Below, in pieces: positions 1-6,188 of a stretch of DNA of 37,388 bases. The stretch is from Pseudoselenomonas ruminantium. GTDB taxonomy: Bacteria > Bacillota > Negativicutes > Selenomonadales > Selenomonadaceae. The position numbers and the translations under genes are program-made. Positions within the stretch are counted from its first letter, which is position 1. Each line of letters begins with the position of its first letter. The notes beneath the pieces were generated by a model that was given only the letters and a program-made list of their open reading frames with translations, searched no databases and was not told the origin of the DNA. The DNA lies in assembly GCA_902785885.1 (NCBI GenBank), contig CADAAS010000001.1, positions 1-37,388 of the forward strand. Reading direction: 5' to 3'.

Positions 1-1
1 G

Positions 2-529
2 CGCACGGCAGAAAGTACTGTCCCTGAAGGCGGCTCGACAAAATACTGGATTTATCCCGAAGATGCGGTAACCGTGATTGATGGCTTGGAAGTGGAGTGG
101 CCGGCCTTTGAACACAAGATTGGCGGCTGGCAGTTCCATACCGGCACCAAAGCCAATGAAGCCATTCACGTTGCCATAAACGACATTCACGCCGAAGCTT
201 TGGGTGTGAAGGCCAAAGACGGCACCAACATCAGCGTGGCTACCTGGTCGGATGCCACAGCCGCCATTCGGCAGATAGATAAATCCCTCAATAGAGCCTT
301 AGGTTATCAGACCAAAATCGGTGCGATTATCAGCCGTATGGAATACACGGCAGCCAACTTGACCACCGCCAGCGAAAATACCCAAAGCTCTGAATCGGTT
401 ATTCGCGATGCGGATATGGCCAAGGAGATGACAAGCTACACGAAAAGCAATGTCCTAATGCAGAGTGCGCAAAGTATGCTGGCGCAAGCTAATCAAAATA
501 GTTCATCTGTACTGAGTCTTTTACAGTAA
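2..529 (+). CDS. Flagellin, C-terminal part (5' end outside window)
   Basis: Structural subunit of the flagellar filament; only the C-terminal about 175 residues are present, as the frame is open from base 2 and the start lies upstream. The GTG at 74 is an internal codon, not a start. The end carries the conserved flagellin C-terminal domain: a TKANEA segment, then TAANLTTASENTQ, then VIRDADMAKEM, then SMLAQANQNSSSVLSLLQ at the extreme C-terminus. These helices pack into the D1/D0 core and are bound by FliS before export. The same C-terminus recurs in the flagellins ending at 5585 and 30729, so this is a paralogue in a flagellin cluster. The next flagellin starts 105 bases downstream with no terminator visible between them, so the two are probably co-transcribed. 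Family call is very secure; which paralogue it is cannot be told from the fragment. Confidence 0.95.
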   Translation, partial: RTAESTVPEGGSTKYWIYPEDAVTVIDGLEVEWPAFEHKIGGWQFHTGTKANEAIHVAINDIHAEALGVKAKDGTNISVATWSDATAAIRQIDKSLNRALGYQTKIGAIISRMEYTAANLTTASENTQSSESVIRDADMAKEMTSYTKSNVLMQSAQSMLAQANQNSSSVLSLLQ

Positions 530-634
530 GGTAATGGGGAGAATGCGCGTGCAAATCAGAAGTCTGGAGCAGTGTGAAAACAACACGAAAATTAGATTGT
601 TAAACAAATGTTGCACTAGGAAGGAGCTAACACT

Positions 635-2281
635 ATGGCTTTAGTCATTAATCATAATTTAGGCTCAAAGAAAGCATTGAATCTCTTGGAAAAGAACCAG
701 ACTGCCTTGGGCAAGGCTCTGAAGGCAGCCGCTTCTGGTTTGAAAATCAAAGACGCCTCAGATGGAGCTTCGGAGTTTGCCATATCCCGCCGTTTGGAAA
801 TCGAGGAGTGGGGCCTGGGGCAGGACATCCAGAACGTAAAAACAGGGAGAGACCTTTTGGGCGTTGCGGAAGGCGGTATCAGGGAAGTAATAGAGAACCT
901 GCGGGACATGAAGGAACTGGCCATCAATGCAGCCAATGACACCAATACCGATGCGGACAGGGCAACTATTGAAAAGGAATTCTCCCAGCGGATGGATACT
1001 ATTATTGATATTGCTGCAACTACGAATTATAATGGGAAGTTATTGCTGGCTGGGGATTACCACAATGGGAAAACTGTAAAGGTTATTAATGGCCACATCA
1101 AAAATATTAATATCGCTACAGAATTTATTGCTGGAACTGGTACAAGTAAAGGCGGTATAGACCAGAATAATGCTGAATATTATGTCGTAGAAAAGAATAG
1201 TGGTTCATTGAAGTTAAAAAAATCTACTCCGAAGCCTATAGCTGATCCAGATAAAGGGGGGGATTCAGGTGCTCTGGTTACCCGCTTTACTGGTATTCCC
1301 ATTAACGTAAAGTTAGATTTTTCTAGCCTGTCACAAAAAGGACTCTCTGTTCATGATATGAATGACCTTCCTTTTACTGCACTTTGCGGAGGTTGCGATC
1401 AATACGTTGAATTTAACTTCAACGACAAAATCAAAACTGCAGACTCAACAATTGAAATAAAAAATATACCGGGGGCATCTCGTCAAAATATTAAGTTAAC
1501 AGTCGGTACAGCTGGACTTAACTCAGTTACGGATATACCCAAAGCAATTTTTGAAGCAGTTTCATCGAAAGTTCCTACTTCCAAAAATCAAGGTAAAAAT
1601 ACACAGAATCAAGTTTATATAGACTATAATGCACACCAATTCTCGATTGTAGAAAATAATGGAGATTACTACTTATACAAGAGTTCTTTACCACTTGACA
1701 TATATAATGGCTCCGTAAAAGGTGGAAACCCGCAGCCACATGATGAATACATTCCTGGTAACCCCTTAGTCATTCACGACACCACCCATTCCAGCAATGC
1801 CGTCCATGTTTTCATTGACAGCATGCACCCCAGAGCCATCACCGGCAAGGTGCCTATGCGCGATCCGGTCACCTGGGAAATCATTGCCCAAAGAGATCCC
1901 AATACAGGTGAAATCCTGAAGGACAATGACGGCAATCCCATCCCTGCCGCATACATCGATCCCGACCCCACCCTAGAGGATGCTCATGTTGTTACTCGGG
2001 AGAAAGCCTTGCAGGCTATAGACATTTTGGACATGGCCATGGACTATGCTCTGAATCAAATTACTGATATAGGTGCCTACCGCATGCGTCTGGAGCAGGA
2101 CGAGGACAAGATTACTGTCCAACAGGAGAGCACCATCAGCTCCAAGAGCACCATTCAGGATGCGGATATGGCTGCCATCATGACGAACTTCACGAAGAAT
2201 AATGTTCTTACCCAGTCTGCACAACTAATGCTGGCTCAATCGAATCAGAATGCCAGCAGGGTTCTGAGCTTGTTGCAATAA
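635..2281 (+). CDS. Divergent flagellin, 548 residues, with large variable centre
   Basis: Flagellin-family protein. The N-terminal D0/D1 region (about 1-145) begins MALVINHN and keeps the AANDTNTDADR block, and the last about 50 residues keep IQDADMAAIMTNFTKNNV and end in VLSLLQ. A strong ribosome site, AGGAAGGAG, precedes ATG 635. It differs from its neighbours: the usual MKINSA.DDASGYAISE.M signature is replaced by LKIKDASDGASEFAISRRL, with extra acidic and tryptophan residues after it. The centre (about 150-450) has no similarity I recognise to the other flagellins and contains a CGGC motif (Cys251, Cys254), unusual in flagellins. The centre is clearly more AT-rich (about 1020-1760) than the two ends, suggesting domain exchange. 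No sigma-28-like promoter is visible upstream; it probably reads through from the preceding flagellin. It may be a minor or specialised filament subunit; that role is inference. Confidence 0.93.
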   Translation: MALVINHNLGSKKALNLLEKNQTALGKALKAAASGLKIKDASDGASEFAISRRLEIEEWGLGQDIQNVKTGRDLLGVAEGGIREVIENLRDMKELAINAANDTNTDADRATIEKEFSQRMDTIIDIAATTNYNGKLLLAGDYHNGKTVKVINGHIKNINIATEFIAGTGTSKGGIDQNNAEYYVVEKNSGSLKLKKSTPKPIADPDKGGDSGALVTRFTGIPINVKLDFSSLSQKGLSVHDMNDLPFTALCGGCDQYVEFNFNDKIKTADSTIEIKNIPGASRQNIKLTVGTAGLNSVTDIPKAIFEAVSSKVPTSKNQGKNTQNQVYIDYNAHQFSIVENNGDYYLYKSSLPLDIYNGSVKGGNPQPHDEYIPGNPLVIHDTTHSSNAVHVFIDSMHPRAITGKVPMRDPVTWEIIAQRDPNTGEILKDNDGNPIPAAYIDPDPTLEDAHVVTREKALQAIDILDMAMDYALNQITDIGAYRMRLEQDEDKITVQQESTISSKSTIQDADMAAIMTNFTKNNVLTQSAQLMLAQSNQNASRVLSLLQ

Positions 2282-2306
2282 AAGACTGTTCCCCGGCTTA
2301 GCCGGC

Positions 2307-2399
2307 TATGAGAAGAACAACATTCTCACCTAGACAGCTCAGTCTGCATTGGCCCAGGCCAATCAGAACAGTAGCGGCATACTCAATATTTTAAAATAG
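2307..2399 (+). pseudogene. Decayed flagellin C-terminal remnant
   Basis: Reading in the frame beginning at 2307 gives YEKNNILT, an in-frame TAG at 2331, then TAQSALAQANQNSSGILN followed by ILK and a stop at 2397-2399. This aligns residue for residue with the end of the intact flagellins in this window (TKNNVLTQSAQSMLAQANQNSSSVLSLLQ is the family pattern). No flagellin start or D1 region precedes it; the intact flagellin stops only 25 bases earlier. It is therefore a leftover 3' end of another flagellin gene, disabled by a nonsense codon and loss of everything upstream. It marks past duplication and deletion in the flagellin cluster. Confidence 0.85.
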
Positions 2400-2407
2400 G
2401 TAGCAGC

Positions 2408-2450
2408 AAGCCTTTCTATGTGCTAGAATTAAGCCATAGAGAGGCTTTTT
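2408..2450 (+). terminator. Rho-independent terminator after flagellin remnant
   Basis: AAGCCTTTCTATG (2408-2420) pairs with CATAGAGAGGCTT (2435-2447), with one G-U pair, and is followed by a run of T to 2450. It should end transcription of the upstream flagellin pair. It lies only 21 bases before the start of the next gene. Confidence 0.8.
2421..2429 (+). promoter_or_regulatory. Possible extended -10 promoter in the terminator loop
   Basis: TGCTAGAAT matches the extended -10 pattern TGnTATAAT at all but one defined base and lies in the loop of the terminator hairpin. The gene starting at 2472 otherwise has no room for its own promoter. No good -35 box is seen (TAGCAG at the expected place), so this is a weak call. 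Confidence 0.3.
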
Positions 2451-2471
2451 GTGCGACTGGAGGTGCTTATT

Positions 2472-4055
2472 GTGGGCACATATCTGAACCCTGGGGCGGG
2501 AAAACTGCAGCAGTCCCGCAACAGTGAAATATACATAGATAAAAGCGGCATGCTGGGCTATCTCAATCATGTAATCAACACGGAACAGCGCTTTGTCTGC
2601 GTCAGCCGGCCACGGCGTTTTGGCAAGTCGATGTCGGCTAACCTGATCAGCGCATACTATGACCATAGCGTTGATGGCAGAGCGTTATTCCATGGCATGG
2701 AAATTGAAAAGGACAAAAGTTTTAATCAGTACGTTAGCAACTACAATGTGATAAAGATTAATATGCAGGAATTTTTGAGCCGGACAGATAGTATGGAGGC
2801 ATTGCTATTGCGCCTGCGCAAAATTATCTTGCGTGATTTATTGCGTGAATATGAGAACATTGATTTCTTCGATACCAATGACCTGATTGAAACCATGCAG
2901 GATATCTATGCTGAAACGCAGCGGCAGTTTGTCATCATCATTGATGAATGGGACTGTATCTTCCGCGAGGAGAAAAATCACAAGGAGCAGCAGGACCAAT
3001 ATCTGGACTTTTTGCGGGACTGGCTGAAGGACAAGGAATATATTGCCCTTGCCTATATGACCGGCATTCTGCCCATCAAAAAATACGGTACCCACTCAGC
3101 GCTCAATATGTTCTCCGAATTTTCCATGTTGGACCAGGGCAGGCTGGCGGTCTATACCGGCTTTACCGAGGCGGAAGTAAAAGCCCTCTGCGAGCGGTAC
3201 AATATGGACTTCATACAGACCAAAGAATGGTATGACGGCTATCGGCTGGAAGGCTGCGGTGAAGTCTACAGCCCCCGTTCCGTAGTGCAGAGCATGCTGA
3301 TGGGCAAGTTCAACAACTACTGGAACCAGACCGAGACCTTTGAAGCCCTGCGCGTCTACATTGACATGAATTATGATGGCCTGCGTGATGCCATCCTGGC
3401 TGTTATGGCGGGTGGCCGCGTGGAAATCGACAGCCGTTCCTTCGTCAATGACATGGTTACCTTCCACAGCGCGGATGATGTACTGACCTTGCTGGTGCAT
3501 TTGGGTTATTTGGGCTATGATGAACCGAACAAGGAAATCTTCGTGCCCAACAAGGAAATCATGGACGAATTCGTTACCGCGACCACCCGTTCTGAATGGT
3601 CGGAGGTCATGCACTCCATCAAAAAATCCAAAGCCCTGCTAAAAGCAACTTTAGCAGGCGATGAAGCTGCGGTAGCGCAGGGGATAGCCGAAGCCCATCT
3701 GGAAACCAGCCATATCCAGTACAATGATGAAAACGCCCTGTCCTATACCTTGTCGCTGGCTTATTATGCCGCCCGTGAACATTACCAGATGATACGCGAA
3801 CTTCCCACCGGCAAGGGCTTTGCCGATATCGTGTTCATCCCCAAAAAACGCTTTGCCGATCGCCCGGCCATTGTAGTAGAACTAAAATGGAACCACGATG
3901 CACAGACTGCTATCCGGCAGATAAAAGCCAACGCTTATCCTGCGGTGCTGCAAGGACTGGAATACAAGCAGGTAATTCTTGTTGGCATCAACTATGATAA
4001 AAAAACACGGGAACATAATTGTCGAATCGAGAAACAGCAGCTCGATATGTTATAA
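2472..4055 (+). CDS. AAA-ATPase-like / PD-(D/E)XK nuclease-like protein (DUF1703 type)
   Basis: About 527 residues. The N-terminal part matches the AAA-ATPase-like family common in anaerobes: GTYLNPG start, EIYIDKSG, a P-loop-like RPRRFGKS (about 46-53) and a Walker B FVIIIDEWD (about 153-161). The C-terminus has a PD-(D/E)XK nuclease-like core with GFADIVF (Asp452) and VVELKW (Glu470-x-Lys472). I place the start at GTG 2472 because GGAGGTG (2459-2465) sits 6 bases upstream and family members begin with this GTYLNPG; an in-frame GTG at 2451 would precede the ribosome site. The cellular role of the family is not established; suggestions include mobile-element or defence roles. It lies between flagellin genes, directly after a flagellin remnant and terminator, so it looks like a separate cargo gene. 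Family assignment is firm, function is not. Confidence 0.9.
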   Translation: MGTYLNPGAGKLQQSRNSEIYIDKSGMLGYLNHVINTEQRFVCVSRPRRFGKSMSANLISAYYDHSVDGRALFHGMEIEKDKSFNQYVSNYNVIKINMQEFLSRTDSMEALLLRLRKIILRDLLREYENIDFFDTNDLIETMQDIYAETQRQFVIIIDEWDCIFREEKNHKEQQDQYLDFLRDWLKDKEYIALAYMTGILPIKKYGTHSALNMFSEFSMLDQGRLAVYTGFTEAEVKALCERYNMDFIQTKEWYDGYRLEGCGEVYSPRSVVQSMLMGKFNNYWNQTETFEALRVYIDMNYDGLRDAILAVMAGGRVEIDSRSFVNDMVTFHSADDVLTLLVHLGYLGYDEPNKEIFVPNKEIMDEFVTATTRSEWSEVMHSIKKSKALLKATLAGDEAAVAQGIAEAHLETSHIQYNDENALSYTLSLAYYAAREHYQMIRELPTGKGFADIVFIPKKRFADRPAIVVELKWNHDAQTAIRQIKANAYPAVLQGLEYKQVILVGINYDKKTREHNCRIEKQQLDML

Positions 4056-4107
4056 CCCATCTTTGCCAGTCCTTCTCATGGGAAAGGGGCTTGCCAAGGT
4101 GGGCTGT

Positions 4108-4127
4108 TGCAGAAAAATTTTTCTGCA
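4108..4127. repeat. Perfect 20-bp palindrome upstream of flagellin
   Basis: TGCAGAAAAATTTTTCTGCA reads the same on both strands. It lies between the end of the ATPase-like gene (4055) and the sigma-28-like promoter at 4133. It could form part of a weak bidirectional terminator or be a protein-binding site. Only the symmetry is certain. Confidence 0.6.
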
Positions 4128-4132
4128 GCACT

Positions 4133-4158
4133 TAAGATTTTGGGAAATCTTTCGATAA
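4133..4158 (+). promoter_or_regulatory. Sigma-28 (FliA/SigD)-like promoter
   Basis: TAAG (4133-4136), 14 bases, then TTCGATAA (4151-4158). This resembles the flagellar sigma consensus TAAA-N15-GCCGATAA. The same arrangement, TAAG-N14-TTCGATAT, occurs before the flagellin at 29413, which strengthens both calls. Transcription would start near 4165, giving a leader of about 85 bases. Confidence 0.72.
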
Positions 4159-4175
4159 CATAAATAGAACAATCA

Positions 4176-4207
4176 GCAAATCTGCGTCGGGGAGGATGTG
4201 GGTTTGC
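4176..4207 (+). promoter_or_regulatory. Candidate CsrA-binding hairpin in flagellin leader
   Basis: GCAAATC (4176-4182) can pair with GGTTTGC (4201-4207), leaving AGGATGT (4193-4199) in the loop. AGGATGT equals the 3' half of the CsrA consensus RUACARGGAUGU, and CsrA favours GGA in a hairpin loop. A second partial match, GAACAAGGAGGT, overlaps the ribosome site at 4230-4241. An upstream site plus one on the ribosome site is the arrangement known for CsrA control of hag in Bacillus subtilis. Confidence 0.5.
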
Positions 4208-4250
4208 GTAGCTATAAATGTTGTGGTAAAGAACAAGGAGGTTGGCCGCT

Positions 4251-5585
4251 ATGGCTATGGTGGTAAAGAATAACATGTCAGCGAAGAACACGCTGAATGA
4301 GTTGAACAAGAATGAGAAGGCGCGCACGAAGAACCAGAAGAACCTGTCCACAGGGATGAAAATCAACAGCGCAGAGGATGATGCTTCGGGCTATGCCATC
4401 TCGGAGAAGATGCAGACACAGATTCGCAGCCTGAATCAGGACCTTGACAATACCCAGACCGCCATGAGCATGCTGAAAGTGGCCGAAGGCGGCGTGCAGA
4501 GCACGGTGGATATCCTCAGCACGTTGAAGGAAAAAGTCATCAATGCGGCTAACGATACCAACACCGATGCAGATAGAGCCATTATCCAAAAGGAATTGGA
4601 TCAGGCTGTCAGCCAGATTGATGAAAATGCTAATGTGATGTACAATGGCAAGGTAGTATTAGATGGGTCGCATAATAATGAAGTAAATCCGGCGACTTTT
4701 ACGGTGTTGGCTAATGAAAGTCTGGATGCGGCTACAAATGGTACGGATAGAATAACCAGTTTAAAGGATTATACTGGCAGAAGTTTAGGAATATTAAGCG
4801 ATAGCAAAATAGAGTTTTCTTATGTTATTCAAGGGAAAACACATATAACAACGTTGGATCCTGTGGGAAATAATTCTGTAATCAATATGTTTACGCGTAG
4901 TGTAGATGAGCATGGTGTTAGACCGCCAAGCACAAGTATCAGCATGATTTTTGAAAATACTACTCAAGGATATGCAGCTGATCGCACTGGAAATCCGGTA
5001 GAGACTGTAAAGGGAAATAAAGCACTAATGTTTATAGCTGGCCAGGCTGGTGTGGATGGTCAGATTTCTGGGCTGACTATCAATGTAATAAATAAAGATG
5101 GTACAATGAATCTGACTGCTAATTCTGTTTTGAATGATTTTGGCGAAATGATTCGTGCAGAGAATGCATCCCCAGATAATGCACTGACTTTTCAAATTGG
5201 AACGAAAGCTAATCAGACAGTGAAGATGGGCTTTTCGGATATGCGCAGCACAGCCTTAGGGTTGCGAGCCAATGATGGCACGAATCTTTCGATTATCACG
5301 CAGAAAAAAGCTAATGCTGCCATCAACGTGCTGGAATTGGCTATTGGCAAGGCTTTGACCTTGCAAACCAGTATTGGTTCTGTGGAAAATCGGATGAATT
5401 TCACCGCTGCCAATATCACGACGGCCAGCGAAAATACGCAGGCTACCGAGTCGGTTATCCGTGATGCGGATATGGCGAGGGAAATGACTGCCTATACAAA
5501 AAACAACGTATTGGTGCAGGCATCGCAGTCCATGTTGGCGCAGGCCAATCAGAATAGTTCCTCGGTGCTCAGTTTGTTACAGTAA
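4251..5585 (+). CDS. Flagellin
   Basis: Filament subunit of 444 residues. It opens MAMVVKNNMSAKNTLN, has the D1 signature MKINSAEDDASGYAISEKM, the block VINAANDTNTDADR, and the C-terminal TAANITTASENTQATES, VIRDADMAREM and SMLAQANQNSSSVLSLLQ. ATG 4251 is chosen: AAGGAGG (4235-4241) is 9 bases away and flagellins start MAMVVKNNM; the frame extends to a TTG at 4242, but that codon abuts the ribosome site. The central region (about residues 130-310) is more AT-rich and unlike the other copies, whereas both ends are near-identical in motif to the flagellin at 29413. It has its own sigma-28-like promoter and a terminator, so it is a single-gene unit. N-terminal lysine and basic content (NEKARTKNQKN) is higher than in the 29413 copy. 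Confidence 0.96.
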   Translation: MAMVVKNNMSAKNTLNELNKNEKARTKNQKNLSTGMKINSAEDDASGYAISEKMQTQIRSLNQDLDNTQTAMSMLKVAEGGVQSTVDILSTLKEKVINAANDTNTDADRAIIQKELDQAVSQIDENANVMYNGKVVLDGSHNNEVNPATFTVLANESLDAATNGTDRITSLKDYTGRSLGILSDSKIEFSYVIQGKTHITTLDPVGNNSVINMFTRSVDEHGVRPPSTSISMIFENTTQGYAADRTGNPVETVKGNKALMFIAGQAGVDGQISGLTINVINKDGTMNLTANSVLNDFGEMIRAENASPDNALTFQIGTKANQTVKMGFSDMRSTALGLRANDGTNLSIITQKKANAAINVLELAIGKALTLQTSIGSVENRMNFTAANITTASENTQATESVIRDADMAREMTAYTKNNVLVQASQSMLAQANQNSSSVLSLLQ

Positions 5586-5597
5586 GTTTCGTATAAT

Positions 5598-5647
5598 AAA
5601 GCCCTGTGCTCGGTAAAGTGGACAGCTTAACCAGGCACAGGGCTTTT
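5598..5647 (+). terminator. Rho-independent terminator after flagellin
   Basis: AAAGCCCTGTGC (5598-5609) pairs perfectly with GCACAGGGCTTT (5635-5646), closing a loop of about 25 bases and continuing into a short T run. It separates the flagellin unit from the secretion locus. Confidence 0.85.
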
Positions 5648-5715
5648 GGGTGGAAAGAATATTACAGACTTTTGAAAAATTTGATTTTATTATATTAAAT
5701 AAAAGTAACTTTATT

Positions 5716-5727
5716 ATGTAAGGATGT
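5716..5727 (+). promoter_or_regulatory. CsrA-like site overlapping tpsA ribosome site
   Basis: ATGTAAGGATGT matches the CsrA consensus RUACARGGAUGU at 10 of 12 positions. Its AAGGA (5720-5724) is also the best ribosome site for ATG 5734, with a spacing of 9. Binding here would block translation of the adhesin. The match is seen; the regulation is inference. Confidence 0.4.
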
Positions 5728-5733
5728 AGGAAA

Positions 5734-6150
5734 ATGGATTATAGGCGCAATTATGATGATGAGGTGTTGAAAATGCGCGGGGATAAAAGACAAAAACAAA
5801 TAGCCTTACAGGTCAGCATTGCGCTGATGGCGGGGATGTTCAGCTTTGTGCCGGTTTCTTATGGCGCACCGGTCGGTGGTGTGGTCAAGAATGGTTCGGT
5901 GGATATCAAGGCATTTGATGCCTCGACCAATACGTTAAATATAAACGATACGGCTGCAGCCACGGGCACGCCGCATAACAATGTGATTGACTGGCAGGAT
6001 TTCTCTGTTGCCAAGGGAGAAACTGTGCAGTTTGACGGCGGTGCGAAAACCAATAACTACATGAATATTGTCACGGGCGCGAATACTTCGGATATCCGAA
6101 TACTTCGGATATCAACGGCACGATTAAAGGTGGCAATGAAGTATACCTGA
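5734..6150 (+). CDS. TPS exoprotein TpsA, N-terminal fragment cut by frameshift
   Basis: First part of a two-partner secretion exoprotein. From ATG 5734 the product has a basic start, a hydrophobic stretch (about 23-40) and a plausible signal-peptide cut at SYG|APVGG (44/45). An alternative ATG at 5773 with GAGGTG six bases upstream would give a more ordinary signal peptide. After that begins the TPS (haemagglutinin activity) domain: GGVVKNGSVDIKAF, NVIDWQDFSVAKGETVQF, NYMNIVTGANTSDI. Residues 1-121 are native; the last 17 are out of frame because of the 17-bp tandem duplication at 6080-6113, and translation stops at 6150. With one copy removed the frame runs into NGTIKGGNEVYLINPNGIIFG, the expected NPNG-containing end of the TPS domain, and on to 17555. 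As written, the product would be a useless exported stub. Confidence 0.85.
   Translation: MDYRRNYDDEVLKMRGDKRQKQIALQVSIALMAGMFSFVPVSYGAPVGGVVKNGSVDIKAFDASTNTLNINDTAAATGTPHNNVIDWQDFSVAKGETVQFDGGAKTNNYMNIVTGANTSDIRILRISTARLKVAMKYT
6080..6113 (+). repeat. Perfect 17-bp tandem duplication that breaks tpsA
   Basis: CGAATACTTCGGATATC occurs at 6080-6096 and again, unchanged, at 6097-6113. The extra 17 bases shift the frame. Deleting one copy joins codon ATC (6094-6096) to AAC (6114-6116) and restores a single frame of about 3,934 codons. The junction also creates a perfect 14-bp palindrome, TTCGGATATCCGAA (6087-6100), which could help slippage during replication. Confidence 0.95.
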
Positions 6151-6188
6151 TTAACCCCAATGGCATTATCTTTGGCAAAGATGCAAGT

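Noticed and set aside
2291-2305. Hairpin CCGGC-TTA-GCCGG as a terminator after the 548-residue flagellin
   Set aside because: It is short and has no following T run; the better terminator is at 2408-2450.
4242-4244. TTG start for the second full flagellin
   Set aside because: It abuts the AAGGAGG ribosome site; ATG 4251 gives the family N-terminus with normal spacing.
6097-6150. Programmed ribosomal frameshift in tpsA
   Set aside because: No slippery heptamer or clear stimulatory structure is seen in the overlap, and a perfect tandem duplication explains the shift fully.
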